A stretch of 41,657 nt of DNA from an uncultured Muribaculaceae bacterium (lineage in GTDB: Bacteria > Bacteroidota > Bacteroidia > Bacteroidales > Muribaculaceae). Made by a program: the position numbers and the translations under genes. Below the pieces are notes generated by a model. The model searched no databases and was not told where the DNA came from. It saw only the letters and a program-made list of their open reading frames with translations. The stretch lies in contig CAJTMM010000007.1 in the NCBI GenBank assembly GCA_910577465.1, positions 54,976 through 96,632 of the forward strand. Reading direction: 5' to 3'. The stretch's first letter is position 1. Every line of letters starts with the position of its first letter. Shown piece by piece: positions 16,986 through 26,028 of the stretch.

Positions 16986-17861
16986 ATGGAAGCAAATGAA
17001 CTTCTGAAAAAAGTTCGAAAAATCGAAATTAAAACCCGTGGATTGTCACAAAACATATTCGCGGGCGAATACCATACGGCATTTAAGGGACGCGGAATGA
17101 CCTTTTCAGAGGTGCGCGAATATCAATATGGTGACGATATCCGCGACATTGACTGGAATGTTACAGCACGTCACAATCATCCATACGTAAAAGTGTATGA
17201 AGAGGAACGCGAATTGACTGTAATGCTGCTTGTCGATGTTTCAAGAAGCCGTATGTTCGGAGCCGAGGGCGATGAAAAACGTGAGGTCATTGCCGAAGTA
17301 GCTGCCACTATCGCATTTTCCGCTATACAGAACAATGATAAAATTGGTGTGATATTCTTTTCCGATAAGATAGAGAAATTCATTCCCCCAAAGAAAGGTA
17401 AGAAGCACATTTTATTTATTATCAGCCAACTCCTTGACTTCACTCCTGAAAGCAACGGCACAGATATATCGCAGGTGCTCCGATATTTTACAGACGCGCT
17501 TAAAAAGCGATGCACCACATTCTTAATATCGGATTTTATCGATGAGCACGACTACTATACTGCAATGTCAGTAGCTGCTAATAAACACGATGTCATTGGC
17601 ATTCAGGTCTATGATAAGCGCGATGCTCAATTGCCCGATGTAGGTCTTATGCGCGTGGCTGATTTAGAGACAGGACATAGTCGATGGATAAACACATCAT
17701 CGGCATCCGTAAGGAAAGCTTACAACAAATGGTGGTACGACCGTCAGCAAAAAATGATTGATACCCTTCAACGTTGTCGCGTGGACTTAGCAACAATCGC
17801 TACCGATGAAGATTTTGTCAAGTCATTAATGTCATTATTTAAGAAACGAGGCGTAAGATAA
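16986..17861 (+). CDS. DUF58 domain protein (VWA-like, Bat operon)
   Basis: A 291-residue cytoplasmic or membrane-associated protein that accompanies MoxR in Bat operons. The DUF58 signature is present: MTFSEVREYQYGDDIRDIDW, then NVTARHNHPYVKVYEEERE. The following VWA-like part contains LLVDVSRSRMF, a degenerate metal-ion-dependent adhesion site. No membrane segment is evident. The ATG at 16986 fits the start of the conserved region. It is likely a client or partner of the MoxR ATPase. Eight bp separate it from the next gene. Confidence 0.92.
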   Translation: MEANELLKKVRKIEIKTRGLSQNIFAGEYHTAFKGRGMTFSEVREYQYGDDIRDIDWNVTARHNHPYVKVYEEERELTVMLLVDVSRSRMFGAEGDEKREVIAEVAATIAFSAIQNNDKIGVIFFSDKIEKFIPPKKGKKHILFIISQLLDFTPESNGTDISQVLRYFTDALKKRCTTFLISDFIDEHDYYTAMSVAANKHDVIGIQVYDKRDAQLPDVGLMRVADLETGHSRWINTSSASVRKAYNKWWYDRQQKMIDTLQRCRVDLATIATDEDFVKSLMSLFKKRGVR

Positions 17862-17869
17862 TTATTATT

Positions 17870-18844
17870 ATGAAATTACGACAGCTCATATCAATTGTTT
17901 TATTATCCCTTGGTTTGATGACTTTTGCCGCATCGGAGTTCTCAGCTAAGTCGGAATTGGACTCGGTGTACCTGCTTATGGGCAAACAAACACGATTGCA
18001 CGTTAATGTGGTCGGACCGCTTTCCGAGACAGGTGGAATTGTGGCTATTGACTCCATGTGGAAAGATGTGGAGATTATATCCATGGGAGAGCCTAAGATA
18101 AATGATCTCGGAAACAATCGCAAGGAACTTCGACAAGACATTATCATACAGTCTTTCGATTCCGGAATGTATACCCTCCCGCCTGTAATATATCTTCAGG
18201 AGGGAGAAACTATTTTCACAAATCGACCTGTACTTAAAGTTATACCGGTAGCTGTAGACTCTATGGTTACAGTACATGATTATGCTGATGTAGCTGATGT
18301 AAATCGTCATTTTTTCGACTATTTTCCAGATTGGGTCACTGATTATGGAGCATGGATATTGCTCACATTGGCAGTAATTGCAATATCTCTTTTCATTTAT
18401 TTGAAATGGTTGCGCAAGGGACAGATTCCATTGATTCCCGCAAAAAAACCGGTTCCGCCCTACCAGCTTGCCATACAGCGTCTTGAAGAGCTTCGCAATG
18501 AACACCTGTGTGAACGCGGCGAGGAAAAAGAGTACTATACACGTCTTACTGACATCTTACGCTCATATCTTGACAAACGATTCGGAATCAATGCGATGGA
18601 GATGACATCGACACAGATAAAGAATGCATTACGGTCCAACGAGGCCACACGGCTTCCCGAACGTTACATGACCAGAATCCTTGAAATTGCCGATTTTGTT
18701 AAGTTTGCAAAGGTGCGACCGTTGCCTGACGACAATGAACAGGCATTCCGTTCGGCAATGCAGTTTGTGGAAGATACCAAACCTGAAGAGACTCCGGATA
18801 CGGACGATTCAAAACCAATTGAAGTCAACAATAAGATAGACTGA
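17870..18844 (+). CDS. Bat operon membrane protein of unknown function (BatD-like topology)
   Basis: A 324-residue protein with a signal peptide (LISIVLLSLGLMTFAAS), a periplasmic beta-rich domain (about residues 25-145) and a single membrane helix (WILLTLAVIAISLFIYLKWL, about 160-180). A cytoplasmic helical tail follows, containing LAIQRLEELRNEHLCERGEE, KEYYTRLTDILRSYLDKRFG and ALRSNEATRLPER. The same order (beta domain, helix, helical tail) is seen in the larger BatD, so it may be a short relative. It lies between the DUF58 gene and batA with only 4-8 bp gaps. I do not know a tested role; an envelope scaffold for the VWA proteins is likely. Confidence 0.82.
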   Translation: MKLRQLISIVLLSLGLMTFAASEFSAKSELDSVYLLMGKQTRLHVNVVGPLSETGGIVAIDSMWKDVEIISMGEPKINDLGNNRKELRQDIIIQSFDSGMYTLPPVIYLQEGETIFTNRPVLKVIPVAVDSMVTVHDYADVADVNRHFFDYFPDWVTDYGAWILLTLAVIAISLFIYLKWLRKGQIPLIPAKKPVPPYQLAIQRLEELRNEHLCERGEEKEYYTRLTDILRSYLDKRFGINAMEMTSTQIKNALRSNEATRLPERYMTRILEIADFVKFAKVRPLPDDNEQAFRSAMQFVEDTKPEETPDTDDSKPIEVNNKID

Positions 18845-18848
18845 TAAT

Positions 18849-19835
18849 ATGCTGTTTGCACATCCTAAATATTTATGGTTTCTGTTGATTCTCGTACCAT
18901 ATATCGCATGGTATGTGTATCATCATCGAGCTGATTTTGCCGCAATGAGCGTATCGACAACACGTCCATACGACCGTTTACCCAGAACCTACAAGGAATA
19001 TCTTTTACATGGCATGTTCCTGCTTCGGCTTGTTGCCGTAGCTATGCTTATCATCATTTTGGCACGTCCGCAAACCCACGACAAGTGGAGTTCGTCCCGT
19101 ACTGAAGGCACTGATATTGTCATAGCTTTAGACATATCCACAAGTATGCTTGCACGCGATTTTAAACCCGACCGATTTGAAGCCGCAAAAAATGTGGCGG
19201 CGAAATTCGTTGCCGGACGGGAGTCCGACAATATCGGATTGGTGATTTTCGCCGGTGAAAGTTTCACTGCCGTTCCTATGACCACTGACCGCTCCATGCT
19301 TGCCAATTATATTCATGATGTAAGGATGGGCATGCTGCAGGACAATACGGCAATTGGCGATGGTCTTGCCACCTCTATAAATCGTATTAAAGAAGGTAAT
19401 GCCAAATCAAAGAGCATCATCCTGCTCACCGATGGCTCAAACAATACCGGCAATGTAGCCCCCATCACAGCGGCTGAGATAGCTAAGAAACTTGGCATAA
19501 AAGTTTACACTATAGGTGTTGGACGGAATGGCATGGCACCCTACCCTGCGGAAAATGAATTCGGACGGATTACATACGTCAACATGCCTGTAGTTATAGA
19601 TGAAGCTACACTCAAAACCATAGCTACGACTACTGGCGGAAAATATTTCCGTGCCACTGACAATAATGTTCTCGCACAGATTTTCGAAGAAATCGACCGC
19701 TTGGAGAAAACTGAGATTGACGTCCGTAATTTCACGCATACAGAGGACAATTATTTGCCGTGGGCTTTGTTTGCCCTCGCACTCTTGGCTTTGGAGCTTA
19801 TACTGCGCAACACATTGCTAAGGAATATCCCGTAA
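18849..19835 (+). CDS. batA: BatA, VWA-domain membrane protein
   Basis: A 328-residue inner-membrane protein with two N-terminal hydrophobic segments (about residues 8-24 and 54-72), a periplasm- or cytosol-facing VWA domain and a C-terminal helix (LPWALFALALLALELIL). The metal-binding MIDAS motif is intact: DISTS at 95-99, with TDGSNNTG further on. BatA and BatB are a paralogous VWA pair, associated with oxygen tolerance in Bacteroides fragilis and found in many bacteria with a moxR gene. The start follows the preceding stop by 4 bp, so the genes are tightly coupled. Confidence 0.92.
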   Translation: MLFAHPKYLWFLLILVPYIAWYVYHHRADFAAMSVSTTRPYDRLPRTYKEYLLHGMFLLRLVAVAMLIIILARPQTHDKWSSSRTEGTDIVIALDISTSMLARDFKPDRFEAAKNVAAKFVAGRESDNIGLVIFAGESFTAVPMTTDRSMLANYIHDVRMGMLQDNTAIGDGLATSINRIKEGNAKSKSIILLTDGSNNTGNVAPITAAEIAKKLGIKVYTIGVGRNGMAPYPAENEFGRITYVNMPVVIDEATLKTIATTTGGKYFRATDNNVLAQIFEEIDRLEKTEIDVRNFTHTEDNYLPWALFALALLALELILRNTLLRNIP

Positions 19836-19862
19836 CCAATTTTGTAAAGCAACGCGATTATC

Positions 19863-20915
19863 ATGATAAATTTCGCTAATCCACATCTGTTATACCTGCT
19901 GTTAATCATACCGGTAATAGCCTTATTATATGTTTGGGCACGCGTATCGCGTAAACTCAAATTAAAGAAGTTTGGACGTCTTGATGTTATAGAGCGCCTG
20001 ATGCCTGATGCATCCCGCTATATGCCCGGCATTAAAATTATCATCGAGCTAACGGCAGCCGCATTCATAATATTGGCTATAGCACGTCCTTATGTTGAAA
20101 AGACCGATTTTTCTGGTGGTGATGAAGAAACCGCAAGCGGAATTGAGGTTATGATTTGTTTCGACGTATCGAACTCAATGCTTGCATCGTCCAACGATGA
20201 TCCTTCCGGAATAAGTCGATTGCAACGTTCAAAATTCATATTGGAGAAACTTGTCGACAAGATGCATAATGATAAGGTAGGATTGATAGTCTTCGCCGGT
20301 GATGCGTACACACAATTGCCCATTACCTCCGACTACATCTCTGCCAAGATGTTCATAAACAATCTCAATACCGACATGGTACCGACACAAGGTACGGCGA
20401 TTGGATCGGCTATTGATATGGCGATTAATTCGTTCACTCCCGATAGTGAATTCCAAAAAGCGATTGTGCTTATAACCGATGGTGAGAATTTCGAAGACAA
20501 TGCTGTTGAAGAAGCGAAGCGGGCTGCTGATGCCGGCATACAAGTGGATGTAATCGGCGTTGGATCCGGTAAGCCAATGCCTATACCCGTAAATGGCGCG
20601 CGCAATGAGTATATGCGGACCAATACTGGTGAGGAGGTGCGCACTGCACTCAATGAACAAATGGCAGCGGAAATAGCCAAAGCCGGTAACGGCATCTACA
20701 TTCCCGGAAGCGCAAGTTCGGCTGTTGGCGAACTTACTGACCAACTGGATAAATTATCTAAAACTGAATATCGACGTACATCAGTACCATCGCCTGCCTC
20801 CGAGCTCTTCCCTATAGCCATAATAGTAGCTCTATGCCTACTGCTTATTGATCTGCTACTCCCATATAGCAAGATATCCTGGCTTAGAAATATTAATTTC
20901 TTTTCTAAAAATTGA
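19863..20915 (+). CDS. batB: BatB, VWA-domain membrane protein
   Basis: A 350-residue paralogue of BatA. Topology is the same: N-terminal hydrophobic segments (about 9-25 and 58-75), a VWA domain with MIDAS motif DVSNS (Asp101, Ser103, Ser105) and ITDGEN, and a C-terminal helix (FPIAIIVALCLLLIDLLLPY). Loops with PTQGTAIGSAIDMAI and VDVIGVGSGKP are characteristic. It starts 27 bp after batA, and batC begins 6 bp after its stop. The pair probably forms a membrane complex with BatC and BatD. Confidence 0.92.
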   Translation: MINFANPHLLYLLLIIPVIALLYVWARVSRKLKLKKFGRLDVIERLMPDASRYMPGIKIIIELTAAAFIILAIARPYVEKTDFSGGDEETASGIEVMICFDVSNSMLASSNDDPSGISRLQRSKFILEKLVDKMHNDKVGLIVFAGDAYTQLPITSDYISAKMFINNLNTDMVPTQGTAIGSAIDMAINSFTPDSEFQKAIVLITDGENFEDNAVEEAKRAADAGIQVDVIGVGSGKPMPIPVNGARNEYMRTNTGEEVRTALNEQMAAEIAKAGNGIYIPGSASSAVGELTDQLDKLSKTEYRRTSVPSPASELFPIAIIVALCLLLIDLLLPYSKISWLRNINFFSKN

Positions 20916-20921
20916 TATTAC

Positions 20922-21728
20922 ATGAAACGCGTACTTTCTTATATATTGCTTGCCGCTATGGCAATGCCGGCTGTTGCCGAGAGCAATAATGCCGAGCCAT
21001 TGCTTTCCACCAAGCAGGAGCGAAACTACATAACCGAAGGCAACAAACTATATCGTGATAAGCGTTTTGCCGATGCTGAAGTCTCGTATCGTAAGGCTTT
21101 GGAACTTGTTCCCGGCTCGGAAATAGCCTCATATAACTTAGCTGCGGCTTTGATACGACAGGCAGGTTCTGCCGACCCTAACGCTGAAAACAATCCTCTA
21201 AAAGATGCGCAGCAATTACTGCAGCAACTTGCTGCCGGAGCACGAGATATATCCATCGCAGAGAAAGCATTTTACAATCTCGGTAACATGGCATTTAATC
21301 AGGAAAATTATGCTCAAGCTATCGACATGTACAAAAATTCGCTGCGTAAGAATCCCGATAACGACAAAACACGCGAAAACCTGCGATTGGCGCAGATTAA
21401 ATTGAAGGAACAGCAGCAGAATCAAGATAAAAATCAAAATCAGCAGGACAAACAGGATCAACAGGACAAGCAGAATCAGGATCAAAACAAAAACGACGAT
21501 AAAAACCAGCAGAAAGACGACCAACAGCAGAATCAACAGCAGGAGCAAGAAAAAGATAAGAAACCTGAGCAACAGCCTCGCCAAGAAACTTCAATAAGCG
21601 ATGCTAATGCAGAAAAAATTCTAAAGGCAATGGAGAATGAGGAAGCAGCTACGCGCCGTCGTGTGGAAGCCCAGAAAAAGAAGAGTGATAAAAATTCCTC
21701 GCGCCGACAAGTCACAAATCCATGGTAA
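20922..21728 (+). CDS. batC: BatC, TPR protein with Gln/Lys/Asp-rich tail
   Basis: A 268-residue exported TPR protein. It has a signal peptide (VLSYILLAAMAMPAVA). About three tetratricopeptide repeats follow over residues 35-150 (GNKLYRDKRFADAEVSYRKA, then ASYNLAAALIRQ and NLGNMAFNQENYAQAIDMYK, SLRKNPDNDK). From about residue 160 it becomes a low-complexity tract dominated by Gln, Asp, Lys and Asn, then a short conserved C-terminal end (SISDANAEKILKAMENEEAA, then TRRRV). The tail is probably disordered. BatC proteins with such tails are normal in Bacteroidota. The gene lies between batB (6 bp) and batD (31 bp). Confidence 0.88.
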   Translation: MKRVLSYILLAAMAMPAVAESNNAEPLLSTKQERNYITEGNKLYRDKRFADAEVSYRKALELVPGSEIASYNLAAALIRQAGSADPNAENNPLKDAQQLLQQLAAGARDISIAEKAFYNLGNMAFNQENYAQAIDMYKNSLRKNPDNDKTRENLRLAQIKLKEQQQNQDKNQNQQDKQDQQDKQNQDQNKNDDKNQQKDDQQQNQQQEQEKDKKPEQQPRQETSISDANAEKILKAMENEEAATRRRVEAQKKKSDKNSSRRQVTNPW

Positions 21729-21759
21729 ACAACCCACATAGCCAAATTTAAGCCGATTT

Positions 21760-23592
21760 ATGAGAGATAATATGAAGCGAATAATCATTGCGATACTGAC
21801 ACTTGTATTTTTTACGGCAAGTGTATATTCGGCACCATCGTTTTCGGTAAATGCACCTGGGCACGTATCCGTAGGCTCAAAATTTGCCGTAACGTTCCGA
21901 CTGAAGGATGCTGAAGGTTCCGGATTGAAAATCCCTCAGATCAACGGATGTACGCTCCTTTATGGACCTTCCACCTCCACAAGCCAAAGTTATCAGGTGT
22001 ACAATGGTCAGATGACATCGTCATCGACTATCGATTACACATACTTTTATCGGGCTGATCAGGAAGGTACATTTACAATCGGGGAAGCCACTATCAATGT
22101 CGATGGGAAAACACTTAGCACTAAAGCCACCTCATTGACTATAGGGCCGGCACCGGCGGGACAACAGAATCATGGTCAAGGACAGTCCAGCCGTCAGCAA
22201 CCGGTTACAATCGATGATATATCGACACAATCGTCCGACCGACCTGTGAACTCCAATGATGTGTTCGTCCGTATTATATTATCCAAGCCTACAGCTTACG
22301 AACAAGAAGCCATTGAATGTACCATCAAGCTGTATACCAAGTATTCCATATCATCATTCTTTGCCACTAAGCAACCAAGTTTCGATGGCTTCCTGATTGA
22401 GGAGTTGGATGTGCAGCCGTCATTGAATCAGGTTGAAACTCTTAATGGCCAGAAATATATGACTGCACTCTTGAAAAAGTGCATCATTTTCCCGCAAAAA
22501 GATGGCAAGCTGACCATCAATTCCGGAAATTATGACATTACGGTAGTGCAATACGACAATGTCAACATGGGATTTTTCACCGTCCAGAATCCACAGGAAC
22601 GCCAGATTAAGGTCAATTCCAATACCGCTTCCATAAATATCCAACCATTGCCCTCCCCTCAACCCGAGGGATTTACCGGAGCTGTAGGCCACTTTACAGT
22701 CGACAGCCGGTTGGTAGGTAATTCATTCAGGACTAATGACCCGGCAACACTTATATATACCATAAGTGGTACGGGCAATATAAAATACATCAAGGAGCCG
22801 GTTATAGACTTCCCGTCAGAATTCGAGCAGTACACTCCTAAAAGCGATATTTCCTCAAGAATTGCAGGAAACAACGTGACCGGAACCATGACGATTGAAT
22901 ACACTTTTGTCCCTCAGTCTGTTGGTGAATTCAAGATTGGAAGTGATAAATTTGTCTATTTCGATATTGATAAGAAGGAATATGTCACAATCAATACCCC
23001 AACCTACGATATTAAGGTAGCGAAAGGCGTTTCAAGCAATAATGTTGAACGACAGGACGTATCAGCAAAAAACACTGATATATTGCATATAAAGACCGGA
23101 GATAAAAAATTATCGATGAACCATGATTTGATAATTGCTTCCGGATGGTACTGGATGCTATATCTGCTTCTGATTATATCCATTATATCCGTGGCTGTAA
23201 TCTACCGCCGCAATATACGCAAAGCTTCTGATATAAGCGGTATGAAACTTGCAAAGGCAAGCAAGGTCGCACGTAAACGGCTTAAACTGGCGCGCCAATT
23301 TATGGAGCAGAAAAATGCCGATAAATTCTATGAGGAATTACTTCGCGCAGTTTGGGGATATTTGAGTGACAAGCTTATGATTCCGGCATCGCAGTTGTCT
23401 CGCGACAATATTTCGTTGGAATTGACTGAATATGGAGCATCGGCAGAAGACTGCCGTTCTATTATAGAAGTGCTTGATGAGTGTGAGATGGCTCGATATT
23501 CCCCTGCAAGTTCTCAAGAGCAGATTGAATTGTTGTATGCCAAAGCGACTGAATCAATTGACAATCTTGAAAAAATCAAGAGGAGAAAATAA
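21760..23592 (+). CDS. batD: BatD, beta-rich membrane protein
   Basis: A 610-residue protein with a signal peptide (IIIAILTLVFFTASVYSA) and several immunoglobulin-like beta domains across residues 20-440 (FSVNAPGHVSVGSKFAVTFR, then FRTNDPATLIYTISGTGNIK). A membrane helix lies near 460-485 (WYWMLYLLLIISIISVAVIY) and a cytoplasmic helical tail contains FYEELLRAVWGYLSDKLMIP. The ATG at 21760 is used; a second ATG four codons on is an equal candidate. The architecture is that of BatD proteins, thought to scaffold BatA/BatB. The gene is intact, with no frameshift. Confidence 0.9.
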   Translation: MRDNMKRIIIAILTLVFFTASVYSAPSFSVNAPGHVSVGSKFAVTFRLKDAEGSGLKIPQINGCTLLYGPSTSTSQSYQVYNGQMTSSSTIDYTYFYRADQEGTFTIGEATINVDGKTLSTKATSLTIGPAPAGQQNHGQGQSSRQQPVTIDDISTQSSDRPVNSNDVFVRIILSKPTAYEQEAIECTIKLYTKYSISSFFATKQPSFDGFLIEELDVQPSLNQVETLNGQKYMTALLKKCIIFPQKDGKLTINSGNYDITVVQYDNVNMGFFTVQNPQERQIKVNSNTASINIQPLPSPQPEGFTGAVGHFTVDSRLVGNSFRTNDPATLIYTISGTGNIKYIKEPVIDFPSEFEQYTPKSDISSRIAGNNVTGTMTIEYTFVPQSVGEFKIGSDKFVYFDIDKKEYVTINTPTYDIKVAKGVSSNNVERQDVSAKNTDILHIKTGDKKLSMNHDLIIASGWYWMLYLLLIISIISVAVIYRRNIRKASDISGMKLAKASKVARKRLKLARQFMEQKNADKFYEELLRAVWGYLSDKLMIPASQLSRDNISLELTEYGASAEDCRSIIEVLDECEMARYSPASSQEQIELLYAKATESIDNLEKIKRRK

Positions 23593-23631
23593 GTAAATTT
23601 ACATTAGAAATCCCACGAATACCATAATAAT

Positions 23632-24408
23632 ATGCTTAGACATTTAGCCATAGTACTACTTATATTACCGGCATTGAATTCGATAGCCGGCACATTTGAC
23701 CAGCGTGCGGACTCGGCTTATAATGCAGAACAATATCCCGATGCTATAAATCTTTATTTAGAAGCAATTAAAACTGACGGTACATCATCTACATTATACT
23801 ATAATCTTGGCAATGCGTATTATCGTAATGGAGATATTGCAAAGGCAATAATATCATACGAACGTGCATTGCGCTTGAACCCGACAAATGGCGACGCCAA
23901 GGCTAATCTTGAGTTTGTCAATTCTAAAATCGTTGATAAGAAAGGTGAGACCGGGACATTCTTTTCAAATCTCATGGACTCGCTTTCCGGGATCGCCCAC
24001 AGCAATACCTGGGCATGGATTGCCTTGGTATTTTTCGTAATCACGATTGCCGCTGCCGCATTGTACATGTTCACTTCAGCTATCATGCTGCGAAAAGTGG
24101 GATTCTTTGGCGGAATAGTTTCACTGCTGATTACCGTCATAACCATTATACTTTCTATCTGTGCCAAAAATATTGCGCAAAACAAGGAATCCGCAGTTGT
24201 GACCGCGCCATCTACTATTCTCAGCACCTCACCGCGCACACCTAAAAACCGCACTGAAGAGGCTATGTTACTACACGAAGGTACTAAGGTTCAGATTCTG
24301 GACTCCGTTTCTGCCAAGGTTGATTCTGTTGCTGTAATGTGGTATGACGTGCAGGTCGACAATAACCATCGGGCATGGATTAAGTCATCTGATGTAGAAA
24401 TCATCTGA
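23632..24408 (+). CDS. batE: BatE, TPR and SH3-like membrane protein
   Basis: A 258-residue protein closing the Bat operon. A signal peptide (AIVLLILPALNSIAG) leads to two or three TPR repeats (ADSAYNAEQYPDAINLYLEA, then LYYNLGNAYYRNGDIAKAII and SYERALRLNPTNGDAKANLE). Two membrane helices follow (about residues 120-145 and 155-180). The C-terminal SH3-like domain contains HEGTKVQILDSV and ends WIKSSDVEII. The last strand fits bacterial SH3-type domains that bind cell-wall peptides. No strong terminator follows, but a new promoter appears before the next gene. Confidence 0.9.
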   Translation: MLRHLAIVLLILPALNSIAGTFDQRADSAYNAEQYPDAINLYLEAIKTDGTSSTLYYNLGNAYYRNGDIAKAIISYERALRLNPTNGDAKANLEFVNSKIVDKKGETGTFFSNLMDSLSGIAHSNTWAWIALVFFVITIAAAALYMFTSAIMLRKVGFFGGIVSLLITVITIILSICAKNIAQNKESAVVTAPSTILSTSPRTPKNRTEEAMLLHEGTKVQILDSVSAKVDSVAVMWYDVQVDNNHRAWIKSSDVEII

Positions 24409-24456
24409 TGGTAAAACCCGGTAATTTGAATTTTAATTTATTTTTCCACATAAAAA

Positions 24457-24488
24457 TTTGGTGATTCAAAAATATCAGGCTATATTTG
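24457..24488 (+). promoter_or_regulatory. Promoter upstream of the small HTH-like gene
   Basis: TTTG at 24457-24460 and TATATTTG at 24481-24488 with a 20-bp spacer match the Bacteroidota -33/-7 pattern. The ATG follows 42 bp downstream. It separates this gene from the Bat operon. Confidence 0.7.
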
Positions 24489-24530
24489 AAACTACCGAAT
24501 AATTACCTTAATAACTAAAACTATAAGATT

Positions 24531-24788
24531 ATGGCTAAAACAATCACTTTCAACGAGCTTCGTCGACTCAAAGACAGTTTACCCGATGGCGCGACTCATC
24601 AGATTGCTGATAAACTCAATATAACAGTTCAAACCGTACGTAACTATTTTGGTGGCAGCAACTATGAATTTGGCAAAAACTGCGGTGTACACATCGAACC
24701 GGGTCCTGATGGCGGTATTGTTGTACTCGACGATACCACTATATACGACATGGCTCTTGAAATTCTGAAAGCTCAGGAACAAGACTGA
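24531..24788 (+). CDS. Small putative helix-turn-helix protein
   Basis: An 85-residue protein. The first half reads like a helix-turn-helix: ITFNELRRLKDSLPDGATHQ, then IADKLNITVQTVRNYFGGSN, with the turn around KLNIT and a plausible recognition helix. The second half is a short acidic beta/helix segment (GGIVVLDDTTIYDMALEILK). Related small proteins are widespread in Bacteroidota. The predicted role is DNA binding, but I cannot name a target. It has its own promoter, and the Usp-fusion gene follows after 53 bp without a visible terminator, so it could regulate or accompany that gene. Confidence 0.75.
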   Translation: MAKTITFNELRRLKDSLPDGATHQIADKLNITVQTVRNYFGGSNYEFGKNCGVHIEPGPDGGIVVLDDTTIYDMALEILKAQEQD

Positions 24789-24841
24789 TACACACTCATT
24801 CTCCTCTCCCCTTCACCAAACAACTATTAAACTGCACTTCA

Positions 24842-25960
24842 GTGACCGACCGTCTGATAACTGTAGCGATACATACCTATGACCGTGCTCTTACGCTAAA
24901 GGCATTATTGGAGCACGAAGGGGTTAACGTGAGTCTGCAAAATGTCAATCTTTCATCTCCGGTAGTCTCTTCCGGGGTACGCGTCAGGATTAAGGAATCT
25001 GATTTACCGTTGGCACTGAGGATTATTGAGAATCAGGATATATTCAATACCTCTACGCTTATACACGAAAAGGATGCTCGAATATTGGTGCCGGTTGATT
25101 TTTCCGATTATTCTCAAAATGCTTGTAATATAGCATTTCATCTTGCCTATCTCCACAAAGCATCTATCATTCTGCTCCACTCGTTTCTGGATCCGGCTAT
25201 ATCGGAACAGATTCAGCTATCAGATAATCTGAATTTCGACAACGAAATATCCAATCGGGATACCGGCATTATTGTTGAGCATGAAGCTAAGCGACAAATG
25301 TCTGTCCTGACAGACATCCTATTGGCGAAGATTAAATCCGGTGATATACCTCCGGTACGGTTCACCACAGAAATTGAGGAGGGAATTCCGGAGGAGGTTA
25401 TAATTCAATATGCGAAAAATCATAATCCACTTCTGTTAGTAATGGGTACACGCGGAGCCGGCTCAAAGGTTCGCGACCTTATAGGAAGTGTTACGGCTGA
25501 GGTCTTGGACACATGCCGCTTCCCGGTATTCACTGTTCCTGAGACTGTAGCAGTAAGCAATGTCGATAAGATTCGTCGTGTAGTATTCTTCAGCAATTTC
25601 GACCAAGAGGACATCCTTGCTTTGGATGCGTTATTCCATCTCGTTCCTTCGCCCTCTATGGAGGTTACCTTAGTAAAGATACCATCGAAAAAGCATGTGT
25701 CGAACAAGGCTGTATCTGAATCACTGGATGCCCTTCAATCATATTGCATATCACACTATCCCGCGCACAAATTCAGGATTGACACACTTTCCCTAAATTC
25801 GTTGGACTCAGATTACAATAGAATTACCGATAATGCCCACATCGATTTGATTGCCGTGCCTAACAAGAAGAAGAATATATTCGCACGCTTGTTCAATCCT
25901 GGTACCGCGCACAGATTGTTGTTCCACTCCGATATACCTATGATGGTTATTCCGGTATAA
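24842..25960 (+). CDS. Universal stress protein with N-terminal DUF2007-like domain and two Usp domains
   Basis: A 372-residue three-part cytoplasmic protein. Residues 1-67 look like a DUF2007-type putative signal-transducing domain (VAIHTYDRALTLKALLEHEG, then VRVRIKESDLPLALRII). Residues about 78-235 form a Usp domain (ARILVPVDFSDYSQNACNIA). It has an intact nucleotide-binding motif, GTRG then GSKVRDLIGS, fitting the G-x2-G-x9-G-S rule, and ends PVFTVPE. A second Usp domain (about 245-372) lacks that motif (VVFFSNFDQEDILALDALFH, ending IPMMVIPV). The start is GTG at 24842, since no ATG gives a plausible N-terminus. Expected role is ATP-linked stress adaptation. Confidence 0.85.
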   Translation: MTDRLITVAIHTYDRALTLKALLEHEGVNVSLQNVNLSSPVVSSGVRVRIKESDLPLALRIIENQDIFNTSTLIHEKDARILVPVDFSDYSQNACNIAFHLAYLHKASIILLHSFLDPAISEQIQLSDNLNFDNEISNRDTGIIVEHEAKRQMSVLTDILLAKIKSGDIPPVRFTTEIEEGIPEEVIIQYAKNHNPLLLVMGTRGAGSKVRDLIGSVTAEVLDTCRFPVFTVPETVAVSNVDKIRRVVFFSNFDQEDILALDALFHLVPSPSMEVTLVKIPSKKHVSNKAVSESLDALQSYCISHYPAHKFRIDTLSLNSLDSDYNRITDNAHIDLIAVPNKKKNIFARLFNPGTAHRLLFHSDIPMMVIPV

Positions 25961-26004
25961 TGTGCGTTACATTATATCCGGAAATCACCTCCACAAATCG
26001 CCAT

Positions 26005-26028
26005 ATAGCCCAACTATAATCGGGCTAT
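26005..26028. terminator. Possible bidirectional terminator between usp and murA
   Basis: ATAGCCC (26005-26011) and GGGCTAT (26022-26028) form a perfect 7-bp stem with a 10-nt loop. The right arm overlaps the murA stop codon. A short T run follows on the plus strand. It lies between convergent genes. Confidence 0.5.

Noticed and set aside
21216..21584. Long leucine/phenylalanine-rich reading frame on the minus strand
   Set aside because: It is the antisense of the Gln/Asp/Lys-rich low-complexity tail of BatC, not a membrane protein.
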